Program-made: the position numbers and the translations under genes | Source: Globodera rostochiensis | Lineage: Eukaryota; Nematoda; Chromadorea; Rhabditida; Heteroderidae | DNA: 64,000 nt | NCBI GenBank assembly: GCA_018350325.1 | Contig: JAEVLN010000016.1 | Span: forward strand, 1,472,693-1,536,692 | Direction of reading: 5' to 3' | Notes under the pieces: model-generated | What the model was told of the DNA's origin: nothing | Seen by the model: the letters and a program-made list of their open reading frames with translations, nothing else | Database searches by the model: none | In this document: one piece after another, positions 54,701 to 64,000 of the stretch | Layout of the letters: each line of letters starts with the position of its first letter | How positions within the stretch are numbered: the stretch's first letter is position 1

Positions 54701-57700
54701 AGTGCCAAAATATAGACTAAAAAAATGTGCTAAAAGTGACCAAATCCAGTCAATTTATGCGTAAAAATTCGTTAACTTCATCAGTTTTCTTCTTACAATT
54801 GTAAAAGAAATATTTTTAATAAAATTTTGATTTTTAAGGGACAATTCTTTTATTGCATTTTTTAGGAATTTTCCATAAAACGCCAAAAATATACACTTTA
54901 TTATAGAAATATGGACTCTATTCCCAAAGGCCATATTGAAAATTATTTAAACTTTTCACATTCAATTACCAGTCATGGCACATTTCTTTGGCTTTCTGTG
55001 CCACAAATGCTGCGCGTGTGTTTGTTTCCTGTGCACTGAATGTTGTTGTTTGAAATAGAGGATTGTCCATCTAAAAATTGAAAATATATTAAAAACAAAT
55101 TTGAAAAATTGGCGAACTGTCCAAAGCCAATGCAATGAAATGGGCGCAGAAACCAAACTAAAAAGGAATAAAAAAACATAAATAAAATTACTTTTATACC
55201 TTAATTTTTTTATACATTTAATGTTTTAAAAAAAGCAACAAATTTAATTAATTCAAATTTTTGTCCAGACATATTTAAAATTTTTAGCATTTAAAGTATC
55301 AAAAATCATCAAATAATTGAATTTATTGAAAAACAATTTTACCCGGACAATAATTGCGGTGCATTCAATTCATTTGGCCGGACTGGAGCCAGCTTTAAGT
55401 ATCCAAAACGAAATGTGTACAATTCGTTCATGCGCTCCCAATCATTCAAATACCACTGCTCTACCTAAACACAAAATAAAAATTATTATTTTTTAAAATT
55501 TTAATTTGGCGTTTTAAGGTGGCCTGAATACAGATTTTCCATGAAAACTAAAGGGCAGAGAGCACTGCAAATTTTCATTTTTAAATAAAATTTAATATTT
55601 TTGATTCAAATCTAACAATAAATCAATTTTGCAACTCGCAATTGCACATTAAATATTAAAATGCAATTTATCAAAAAGAGATTTTTGGTTTAGAAAAAAG
55701 TCATCTCTTTGGATTATGAAAAAAGAGGGGAGAGGGGGGGCATTTTTTGTAAGAAAATTTTTTGAAATAGTGCCAAAATAGGCACCAAAGTTTTTAAAAA
55801 GGCAAAATAGGCGGCACTACATAAAGGTCCAAAAGTGCCAAAAGGCCTTTTGATTTATAGGCACCAAAAAGGTTCTTCAAATCAAAACAAATTTCCAGCG
55901 AATTTTAAGTCTAAAAGTTCGTTGATGAATGAGGACTTGGTATATGTTGATGCGCTCCTCTTGTGGCCTCCACCGGTACTCGAACGTGTTCCGGTTTGTG
56001 TAGGTGGTCAGACGGCACAGCACACGATGTTCAGGACGGAATTTTTTCAGCTAAATTTTAATTTAATTTTTTTTTTTAAATTCGGACTTATTGAAGACCT
56101 ACCCACCTGATCATCTCGAAACTCTTTGTATCCGATCACATACAAGCCAAGCTGAACAGCGTACAAAGTGTCGTCACTGATCCGAACATATTGGTCCAGA
56201 TAGTTCAGGTCCGGGTTGGTGAAGTTCCGTGGATACCAGGAAATGGGCATTACCTGAAATTGTGTTGTAAAAATTTAAACATAAATATTTTTGATAAATT
56301 TTAGCAGAATTTGAAGGAAAAAAACTTAAAATTTAATTTTAAAATATCTAAAACATTAAAAAATTATATTAAATTTTTAATCTTTTAAATAATTTAAAAA
56401 TTGTAATTTTATAATTGTCGAATAAAATTCATTTCTAAATTCAAAAAATCATGGATTAATAATTAGAAGATTGAAATTAACTAAAATTCTCATATAATAA
56501 CTATTTTTAAAATTATACTAACCAAATAGACAATAAATTTCTGACAATAATTTTAAAACCAAAAACTTGCTTGATACGGTAGCGGGTTTGTAAACCATTC
56601 ATAAATGTTTCCAATGTCCAACCTCATCGGGTCCATTGTTGGCGGTACTAAAAAAATTATTGTAAAAATTTTTTGAAAAAAATTTTTTCCAAACCAAAAT
56701 AAACGTAGCCGACATAGGCCTTTTCGTCCATTGCTTTGCCAGTTTGGGGCTGGAAATACACAGTTTTGGTGCCCCAATCGTAAATTTTTGGCAAATTGCA
56801 GCGCGCAACGGACGGATTCAGTACCATACAGGTGGCACTCAGAAAATGGCAAAAAAATATTTGGCATTTAAACATAAAATTATTTAAAATTTATACACAT
56901 TTACTTGGGCAAGGATTTATATGCACCATGCAATTTATCAATCGAAATCCTCAAAAATATGCCAAAAATTTCGTTTTTTAATTGCATTTTTGTTGTGAAT
57001 TTAATCAAAATAAAATGTCATTTTTTTAATTCTCATATTTTCAGTTTTTACTTTTATTTAAGAATATGTTTTGAATAATGTGTTACTTGTCTTTGTTCGA
57101 TCATCAGAATGTAAGTTTGTGCTCTATCCAAACACATTGCGTTCACATCAATGGACATTTCGCCAAGCATGTTCACAATGTTTGGATAAATTAGCATCGG
57201 ATCTAACGAGGAATAAAAAATAATTTCGCTTGATTTTAATTTAAATATTTATCAATTTGATAAAAAATTGGGTTATTTTAGAATTTGTCTTTATTATTCA
57301 ATAAGTAAGTAAATATTTTATATATACATATAATTTAATTTTTATAAATTTGTAGATTAGGATTATTTGAATTTTTTTGAAATATTCAAATAATACAAGG
57401 AGTTAATATTATATGAATATTTTCACAAAACTGAATTTTAGGTTCGAATTTTACTAGCAAAATTTGAAACCCTCTTTTTTCAATAAAGAATATATTATAG
57501 AAACAATAAAGAAAAACGGAATTTTCAAATTTTACTAGTAAAATTCGCATTTTACTTAATTTAAATTAGTTTTTTTTTCAAATTGTACTAACTCCTTGAC
57601 ACATACAAGTTCCGCCCGTTTTGTTGGAACACCCGCCAGGTCGTACAACATCGTCAACCCTGAACATGTATCGTCCGCGCACCATATGCGGCACGCCAGA

Positions 57701-60700
57701 GCGTTGTGCCAATATTTTTGGCGAATTCTTGTACAATTGAGTTGGGTCCACGTCAACAAAGCCGGTATGGTTGCCGCCGTTGAACAGTGCCTGTGTTTTT
57801 ATTTTAATAATAATAATAATTATTATTATTATTATTTTATTTGGTCATTAATACCAAAAATAATGTGTGGGTTTTAAAATCAGGGTTTTTTAAAAGCACT
57901 AGCCTTAGAACGTGAAAAAGCATAATTGAGCACCAAAAACAATCAATTTTTGACATTTCTTTATTAATATAAAAAAATTTAAGTAAACTTCGTTTCATTC
58001 ATTATATTTCTGGTTACAAACAGTTGATTTGAGTAATTTCTTGTCACAAATGAACGTTTTCTTAACGAAATTATTTATTTTTATTTTTTAAAAAGTTTAT
58101 TGAGGCGAGAGATAGGGAAGGGGTTCTCGGCTCCGCCAAGAAAATTTTTAAAAATATTTTCAATTTTTTGCTAAGAGATTTGCAACCAAAATTGCCAAGG
58201 AATGTGGGGCTAGCAACATTATGCCAAATATTCGAAAATTGTAAGTTTTTTTTCACCATTTTCCAAAAAACCCACAAAAAGTCCACAAAGTTCCTGAAAA
58301 CCCATAAAAGTATTATTTTCAAAAAAAAATCATTGCTCACAAACCCACAAAAAGATGCTAAAGCATCAGATGATATCACAAAACCTGGTTTTAATCATAA
58401 TTTTTGTTGATTTCTGATCATTTTTTGCGTTGAGACTTTACCCGGCATCGTCCGCTGCGCGAGTTGGCACGAAAATCGGCCGCATCAAAGCCCAACTTGT
58501 CGTAGTTGATGATCACGTAGCTCAACCGTCCAGGCTGATCACTCAACCAGATGGCCTGATAAGTGGCCAATTGTCCTCCGTCCAAATCCGATCGACCAGA
58601 AACTGCGGAGCCCGTGTTATACCAGGTGACCACCTAAATTGGCAATAAATAATTCTTATTTTAAAATAAATTAATAAAATTGATCGGCATTTTAATTGGA
58701 TTGTGCTGCTTGTCGTACGCTCAATTAAATAAATCTCAAAATTTTCTTCAAACATTATTTGGCATTTAATTTTTGAATAATTTTTTTTGGTCAATTATTT
58801 TGTTCATCGTTTAACATATTTGTTTACTCGTAATAATTTTTTGAATCGATTTTGGCATTTAATTTTTGCCAATTTTTTTTTTAGACTGTTAATTATTTTG
58901 TTCAACTTGTAACACTTTGTTTACACAAATACTTTTATAATTTTTAAATAGTATTTTTAATTCACCAATGCAGCGTCGGCACGGAACGCTGAAGCACCTG
59001 CCACACCCTCTTAAAAATATATTTAAAATTCCCCACCATTTTATATTTTTATTAATTACCCTGCAGCCATCGCATCATTTCATCCAAAAAGTAGTCACTA
59101 TTTGCATCACATCGTACATAAGAACCGGCTGTGCTCGGACAAGCCTGAAAACAATAGTTTTTTTAAATGTTTTATTTTATTTGAAAAAATCAAAAAGTTA
59201 CACCCTTAAAACTAGATTAGAACGGGATCGGTATTTTAAGAAAAAAAAATTGGGATCAGGATTAGCCAGGATTAAAAAACTGGGGATTCGGATCATTTTT
59301 TGTATTAGGGACCGGGATAAGTCGTGATTCACAAGGGTGCAAAATTTTTTGGAAATTTTTTCCCGATCAGGATCCCGGACCTCTGATCCTAATTCCGACT
59401 ACACATCGACTAAAATGATCAAATTTAAGTATGAACTTCGACGACCTGAGGTTCTAGAATTTGGATCATGTGATCTGATCGCTCGACGTTTAATCATAAA
59501 TCAAAAAGATCAGCTAATATTTTGAAAAATTTAATGATCAGATTGATTTTCACATAAAAACAATGCTAAAAAATGAATGCTCCCCCTTTCCAACCTGGTT
59601 GGCTGGCTGCCCGAAGAATGCGGACTGCATAATTGTTCCATCCACATTCAAATTGGTGCCCACACCTCGGCCAAACAAACTTTGGCGCATCATCAGACGA
59701 AAGAAGACGCCAGCCCTAAGTCCGGGAATGGCATCTTGAGAGATCTGAACCCATGCAAAAAAAATTTAAATAATAAAAACCATAAATGTTTGTAATAGAG
59801 TTATCGGAATTTTGAAATGACCGAATCCGGAAACCAGATTCCAAAAATAAAATCGACCCAGACCGGATCCGGATAATCCAAGTTTTAGGCAAAACCCCCG
59901 ATTCCGTTATACCGGACCCGGATAAGTCCGGGTCTGGATCCCGGTCCGGGTCCGTTCTCTAGTGTGTAATTCACTAATTTGGACCTAAGTCCGGGAATGG
60001 CATCTTGGGATATGTAAACCAATTAAAAAATTTAAACATAAAATCATAAATGTGTGTAAAATTTACAAATTTGGACCTGTTGTTTGCACAGATAGGGCGC
60101 AATCATGGCCGGGTCTTGCACGCGTGGCCAATCCGTACTATCCGGGCCAACATTGATCGTTGGCCCCTGGTCCAGCACCGTGGCAAAGCCCAAATAACCG
60201 TTAACAGAAATCTTTAAAAGTTTTTGTTGTTTTTATTAATTTATTTATTATATAAATTTTATTGTTATTAAATTTGTGTACGTACCGTCGTGTAATTGTA
60301 AAGACCACCATAAAATGGGAAGAACAGATGGAGGTCAATGGTCTGGCCGGAGGTCAAGAAGCCGGGTGCCACTTCGAGGTCACCGTTTTCCGGTCCAAAT
60401 GGCACCAAATTCACTTAATTTATGTATAGGGCTGGCAATTCAGGCACTAAAAACGCAAAATAGGTGCCTAAAATAGGCACTAAAAATGGCAACAAAAAAA
60501 TGCCAAAATAAGCATTAGAAATGTTTATTTTTAAGGTAAATTCAATAAAATTTTATTCAAATCTAAAAATAAATCAATTTCGCGACTCGCAGTTGCACAT
60601 TAAATATTAAAATGCAATTTTATCAAAAAGAGATTTTTGATTCAGAAAAAGTCAATTTTCAGAAAGGCAGTTTTGTCCGAAATTTTTTGGTTTTTTGGAA

Positions 60701-61153
60701 ATGAAAAAGGCGTCATTGTAAAAAAACGATTTTTAGTGGGCATTTCTCGGTTTTTTTAGCATTTTTTTTAAGAAAAAGTTTTCGAAAAGTGGCGAACAAA
60801 AAAAGGGTTTTGCGTACAAATGCCAGCCCTAATTATGAATAATCCATAATTAATTATTTAATTTAAAAAAAAATTCAATTTACTAATAATAAATCTTCAA
60901 CTAACACACCTCCATAATACATGTTTGATCCAGTGCCGGTAAACAACATTCCTGGCCCGCCAGGTGCCACTGCAGCGCCCCCGGGGGGTTGTTGTGGGGG
61001 AAGTGGCGGAGGCGGTGGTGGCGGCTGTTGACCACCCAACATTTGTGCCACGCTGACATCGATGTCAAGCAGTAGTAGTACAAGAACAAAAAATGATGGA
61101 AACAATAACACAGAATGCCAACATTTTTGGAAATTTTCAAGCTCGAATGCCAT
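47014..61153 (-). CDS. NIDO-AMOP-VWD-Sushi single-pass membrane protein (SUSD2 / C. elegans K03H1.5 type)
   Basis: About 37 exons and roughly 1,495 codons on the minus strand, exons 1-37 running from ATG 61153 to TAA at 47014. Splice phases agree at every junction I could build except exon 9 to 10 (57087 to 56837). Order: signal peptide and Pro/Gly-rich stretch (exon 1), NIDO domain, AMOP domain, VWD-like domain, Sushi domain, one transmembrane helix, cytoplasmic tail ending VAILGLNTNV. This order is that of nematode K03H1.5 and vertebrate SUSD2/MUC4-like proteins, which are cell-surface adhesion-type molecules. A CATCACAG acceptor lies 12 nt before the ATG, so trans-splicing is plausible. 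Several introns hold MITEs. Individual domain blocks are listed separately. The exact role in this animal is unknown. Confidence 0.85.
47381..47473. mobile_element. Small ACCGTATATCCTCTATTA palindromic element in the last intron
   Basis: Begins TACCGTATATCCTCTATTA and ends CTAATAGAGGAAATACGGTA with a C-run in the middle. It sits in the intron between the transmembrane exon and the last exon. Confidence 0.65.
48992..51861 (-). CDS. Domain block 3: von Willebrand factor D-like domain
   Basis: Exons: 51861-51697, 51376-51311, 51243-51103, 50615-50553, 50502-50381, 50320-50149, 50045-49951, 49906-49874, 49723-49602, 49240-49162, 49098-48992. It opens GFALGAGTFHTIDNQKFIFS then EPGVYTLLYIPK, the start typical of VWD after AMOP. 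It continues GIAIEASGTDRVHV, AEIGIRIRESYALDIDRLSM, SVPPRYGVRPDGDNTRDQEI and ends ECGDSVACTYDYALFN. The exon ending 49951 needs a GC donor (AAG/GCGCTA) to join DEDKKFEVFPE in frame; no GT donor nearby gives the right phase. Confidence 0.75.
51442..51633. mobile_element. TAGGGCAGCACGG palindromic MITE in a VWD intron
   Basis: Ends TAGGGCAGCACGGAACC and GGTCCCATGCTACCCT, with GTTTTAGA / GTTTTGGA flanks (8 bp, one mismatch). Confidence 0.7.
52018..56253 (-). CDS. Domain block 2: linker and AMOP domain
   Basis: Exons: 56253-56107, 56050-55937, 55464-55343, 55157-55118, 55070-54970, 54589-54511, 54415-54360, 54009-53910, 52982-52888, 52864-52656, 52146-52018. The AMOP core begins AKEMCHDWYDEDGAQW, continues NASCPCTEKQ and HPRCSQEFRDITC, and ends MPYHLCCKFAKFRCQLFYW with RRPSSGCQQYQPP, the Cys pattern of AMOP modules. 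The donor after CTEKQ is CAG/GCAAAT (GC-AG), although a GT donor 12 nt downstream would also keep frame. The step between 52888 and 52864 is only 23 nt (see findings). Confidence 0.75.
53611..53764. mobile_element. CAGGGCTGGGC palindromic MITE with perfect 8-bp target duplication
   Basis: Starts CAGGGCTGGGCAAAA and ends TTTTGCCCAGCCCTG, filled with AATCCGAAACCC words. GTATACGA flanks both sides (53603-53610, 53765-53772). CAGGG ends plus an 8-bp duplication are classic for hAT. Confidence 0.88.
56571..61153 (-). CDS. Domain block 1 of the membrane protein: signal peptide and NIDO domain
   Basis: Exons: 61153-60910, 60413-60286, 60211-60077, 59744-59595, 59144-59060, 59009-58966, 58633-58442, 57790-57607, 57202-57087, 56837-56695, 56647-56571. 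Exon 1 has a hydrophobic core (LLFPSFFVLVLLLLD) then PPPPPPPLPPQQPPGG. NIDO hallmarks: NLVPFGPENGD, FFPFYGGLYNYTT with ISVNGYLGFATVL, then DAIPGLRAGVFFR, GASAFRADAALVVTWYNTG, and AIWLSDQPGRLSYVIINYDK. Exon 11 ends PLPYQ at a GCAAGT donor, a GC-AG intron; the GT alternative breaks the frame. I could not reconcile the phase between exon 9 (ends EQRQ) and exon 10 (starts ATCMVLNPSVARC). Confidence 0.75.
59806..59964. mobile_element. TAGAGTTATCGG-ended GGATCCGG-word element in an NIDO intron
   Basis: Begins TAGAGTTATCGGAATTTT and ends GGGTCCGTTCTCTA, flanked by GTTTGTAA and GTGTGTAA (8 bp, one mismatch). It lies inside a tandem duplication of the intron/exon-4 boundary. Confidence 0.65.
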
Positions 61154-62489
61154 AAATTACTCTGTGATGTTTACAAGGGAAAAATAAATTGCAATGGTTT
61201 ATAAATTTTTCTACTTTAATTTGCCACTAATATTTTGAAGTTTTATTTAGGTTGAAACCGGGACGTCGGGGTTAACGGGATCGGAAATTTTCGGGATTAA
61301 AAGTGTTGGGTCGGGGAAATCCCGAAAAATTACATAAATTTGCGGAGTCGGGGACGGGGACGCGGTTTTTCGGGGTTAGAAGTGTCGGGTCGGGGAAATC
61401 CCGAAAAATTACATATTTTGGGAAATATTTTGCGAAAATTTAACACTAACTATACTAAAATGAAAAAAAGAAAGAAACTGTTGAACTTTTGACTACACTT
61501 AAAACAGTAACATTATATCCAAAGTTATTAAAATGTAAAAAAGAAGGAGTTAAATTTGAATTTGTGGTTAATTATTTAATAGAAAATGAAAATAAGCCCA
61601 TAATTGTTTTCTCTACTATTCCAAAAAAATCAGAATATTTATTTACAACCTCAGCACCATAAGTAAGCCCCACAAACAAATTCGTAGGTACATTCATTGG
61701 CCATTAATTTTGCCTCTCTGTTGGAAATAATTTTGCGCGAGTTACGGGGGGAGGGGGGTTAGGCCGAGGTACTGCAAATATTCCAGCACTGGTCACTCTC
61801 GACCCACCACTGAGACTCTCGACGAGACTTTGTCCCCTCCCCAATGACCCCCCCCCGGCCCCGGGTGTTTACCGACCTTCACGGTCGTCACGGAAGCCTT
61901 GCAAATTCCCGCCCCAAAATTCTTTGGCCACATTCGTTCAAAATGTTGTTTGCTCCCAAACATTTTGTTTTGTCTATGTTTGCGCAACGGTCGTCATTAT
62001 TAGGTTGGCGTTTTGCGGGATGAAGCTAATCTCGTGTGCCATATGTACAAGCTTTTGGATTCAAAGGTAGAAACAAAATTGGAAAATGCATAAATTGTCA
62101 AACAAAATAAACATTTAAATGATAAAAAAAACATAAAAAACTTTTTGAACGTCTGGTTTATTAAACAGAAAAAATTTCTATCTATTGCATCCTATTTTTT
62201 GTATATTTGGAGTTTGTGTTTCTTAGCAATTTCATTAATATTTGTAGGCAGATTGGTTGCAGTTAAAAGTTTTCTTTTAAAAGTTAGAGTTAATTGTTTT
62301 CATTAAAAATCATTTTAATTCTTCTTTTTATATAATCAGAATAAATATAGAATTTATTTAAATTTATAACACAGAAATAAATTGTTTGAAAAAATAATTT
62401 ATTCGATTTTATTTTAGGATTTAAAAAAAAAGTTAAATTGCTTAAATTAATTATCAGTTAGATTTAAAAGATTAAGGACAAAAACAGGC
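61154..62489. other. Intergenic upstream of the membrane-protein gene
   Basis: At 61250-61410 a GGGACGTCGGGGTTAACGGG / GTCGGGGAAATCCCGAAAAA stretch (another word-type element) is partly duplicated. The minus-strand frame at 61793-61987 lacks support. Otherwise AT-rich. Confidence 0.4.
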
Positions 62490-63960
62490 TTAATCAATTA
62501 ACATGATTGCTATTTGAAGCTTCAGCCAAAAAATTGAGCTATTATTTTTTAGCTCAAATTTGATATGATCGTTTTCATCAACTTTGATGGTGCCTTCTTC
62601 GGACAATACTGGAGTGCACATTTTGGGAAAATGAGGCACCAAATAGTCACCATTTTCTAAATTTATGACAAATTTATAAGATATAAATTTAATAAAAATC
62701 CAAAATTTAAATCGAAACTAATTTTAAATAATAAATACCAAAAAATTACTAGGAACAATTTACAAAAAAAAGTTTTATTTAGGTATTTAAACAAAACACT
62801 AAAATGCCAATTAAAAATGTTTTAAAGATTCATTTGCCAATGCTTTTAAAATTTAAAAAAATGTTTTACCTTTCACAAATTTGATCACAAAATTGCGATT
62901 TGCATAAAATTCATAGATCAGTTTCTGCCCTTTTTTGACGTTAAATTGTCGAACAAAAACTTCGCTAGCTTTCAGTGTGTGATGCTCATAATTCACTGAC
63001 AACACCGAATTTTGCTTCCAAATTGTGCCAACTTTCTGTTAAAAAAAATTATTTTAAATACTAAACATAAAAAATAGATTTAAACCAGGGTTGCCAACCA
63101 AAATTTTCCCAAAAAGGACAGTGAAGGTCAAAAAAAATAAGATTTTGCTGGCAAAAATAAGGACACTTTACAAAATATTCAAAAATGCATGAAGGGGTTG
63201 GATTTAAATATATTTAAAAAATTCCCTTTGAAATTTTCTCATTTGAATATTCACAAAATTCAAAAAATAAGGACAAAATAAGGACGGAGGCCTCATATAA
63301 GGACAAATCTTACAAATAAGGACATTTTTAATTTATAAGATTAGGACCCTCCAAATAAGGACAAATCTTACAAATAAGGACATTTTTAATTTATAAGATT
63401 AGGACCCTCCAAATAAGGACAAATCTTACAAATAAGGACATTTTTAATTTATAAAATTAGGACCCTCCAAATAAGGACAAATCTTACAAATAAAGACATT
63501 TTTAATTTATAAGATTAGGACCCTCCAAATAAGGACAAATCTTACAAATAAGGACATTTTTAATTTATAAAATTAGGACCCTCCAAATAAGGACAAATCT
63601 TACAAATAAGGACATTTTTAATTTATAAAATTAGGACCCTCCAAATAAGGACAAATCTTACAAATAAGGACATTTTTAATTTATAAAATTAGGACCCTCC
63701 AAATAAGGACAAATCTTACAAATAAGTACAGTTGGCAACCCTGATTTAAACACAAAAATAATTAACCAGACCAAAAAATCGCCGTCTTCAAACTGTCTTG
63801 GCGTATTGTAGCCGGTGGAAAGTGCGGCATTTCCAACACATTTTTGTCCACCAAATCCCACCGGAATGGCATCCAAACAAATCCATTTTTGAATGTCCGC
63901 CAAATTATGTGCAATATGAAAACGGTTCAAAATTCTTCCAGGCAACAAAAAAGACAAAAT
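62490..63960 (-). CDS. Unrecognised gene, 3' three exons (5' end outside the window)
   Basis: Exons (minus) 63960-63772, 63035-62870 and 62656-62490, all in phase, give 173 residues to a TAA. Exon 1 here starts after a TTAACAG acceptor, so the gene continues upstream unless that acceptor is for trans-splicing. The sequence reads GRILNRFHIAHNLADIQKWI, DAIPVGFGGQKCVGNAALST, then KVGTIWKQNSVLSVNYEHHT, KKGQKLIYEFYANRNFVIKF and GDYLVPHFPKMCTPVLSEEG. It looks like a soluble beta-rich protein with few cysteines. I recognise no family and propose no function. Its long middle intron holds the tandem repeat at 63290-63735. Confidence 0.65.
63285..63735. repeat. About 57-bp tandem repeat, AATAAGGACAAATCTTACAA, eight units
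   Basis: The unit contains AAATAAGGACAAATCTTAC, AAATAAGGACATTTTTAATT and TAAGATTAGGACCCTCC. It repeats nearly perfectly about eight times within an intron of the gene above. The element edges read GGGTTGCCAACC (63089) and GGTTGGCAACCCTGA in complement (63733), so the array is framed by an inverted GGTTGCCAACC end pair. Confidence 0.85.
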
Positions 63961-64000
63961 CTGTTAATTAAACACACAAATAATTTAATCGACTTTTATT

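Noticed and set aside
56796..56981. Plus-strand 61-residue frame opposite the NIDO region
   Set aside because: No domain, no splice support, and it overlaps a coding exon of the minus-strand gene.

Overview
This window looks like nuclear DNA of a nematode, most likely a plant-parasitic tylenchid of the cyst-nematode type. It is AT-rich and its genes are broken by short (about 40-60 nt) GT-AG introns plus a few GC-AG introns. TTTCAG-type acceptors without a matching donor sit 10-25 nt upstream of start codons, as expected for spliced-leader trans-splicing. The gene families also fit nematodes: srsx-like chemoreceptors, ShK-domain secreted proteins, a nematode-type F-box protein and a NIDO-AMOP-VWD-Sushi membrane protein. 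The species assignment is inference; nothing here is diagnostic by itself.

Layout. 1-9 kb: a decayed chemoreceptor gene, a FLYWCH-bearing inverted-repeat element, nested fold-back elements and hAT transposase remains. 9-18 kb: fragments of unrecognised coding sequence, a fold-back element made of a GACATTTGCGGCC word, and the first member (A) of a secreted multi-repeat family called here the WKK family, with a dead relative beside it. 19-22.3 kb (minus): an F-box gene. 26-33 kb: WKK pseudogene B and the divergent pair C (+) and D (-). 34.4-35.9 kb (minus): an intact eight-exon chemoreceptor. 36-38.5 kb: stacked fold-back elements. 39.6-46.3 kb: two Thr/Ser-rich mucin-like ShK proteins on the minus strand, with an almost identical second copy of the C-D cassette (offset 11,778 bp) between them. 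47-61.2 kb (minus): one gene of about 37 exons for a NIDO-AMOP-VWD-Sushi transmembrane protein. 62.5-64 kb (minus): the 3' part of an unrecognised gene.

Main points of interest. (1) The WKK family: signal peptide, acidic linker, then three or four about 50-residue three-helix units each ending in a W-K-K-[EQ]-[FY] helix, and a basic tail on a short, easily missed third exon. It resembles a secreted protein carrying tandem helix-turn-helix units, so a secreted DNA-binding effector is a reasonable hypothesis, but only that. (2) The duplicated cassette is nearly identical except for six clustered base changes in gene C, all of which change an amino acid. (3) Several fold-back elements share a palindromic core but carry unrelated, element-specific tandem-repeat ends, with 8-10 bp target duplications.

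All splice models were assembled by eye from splice consensus, reading phase and paralogue comparison. Coordinates may be off by a base or two.
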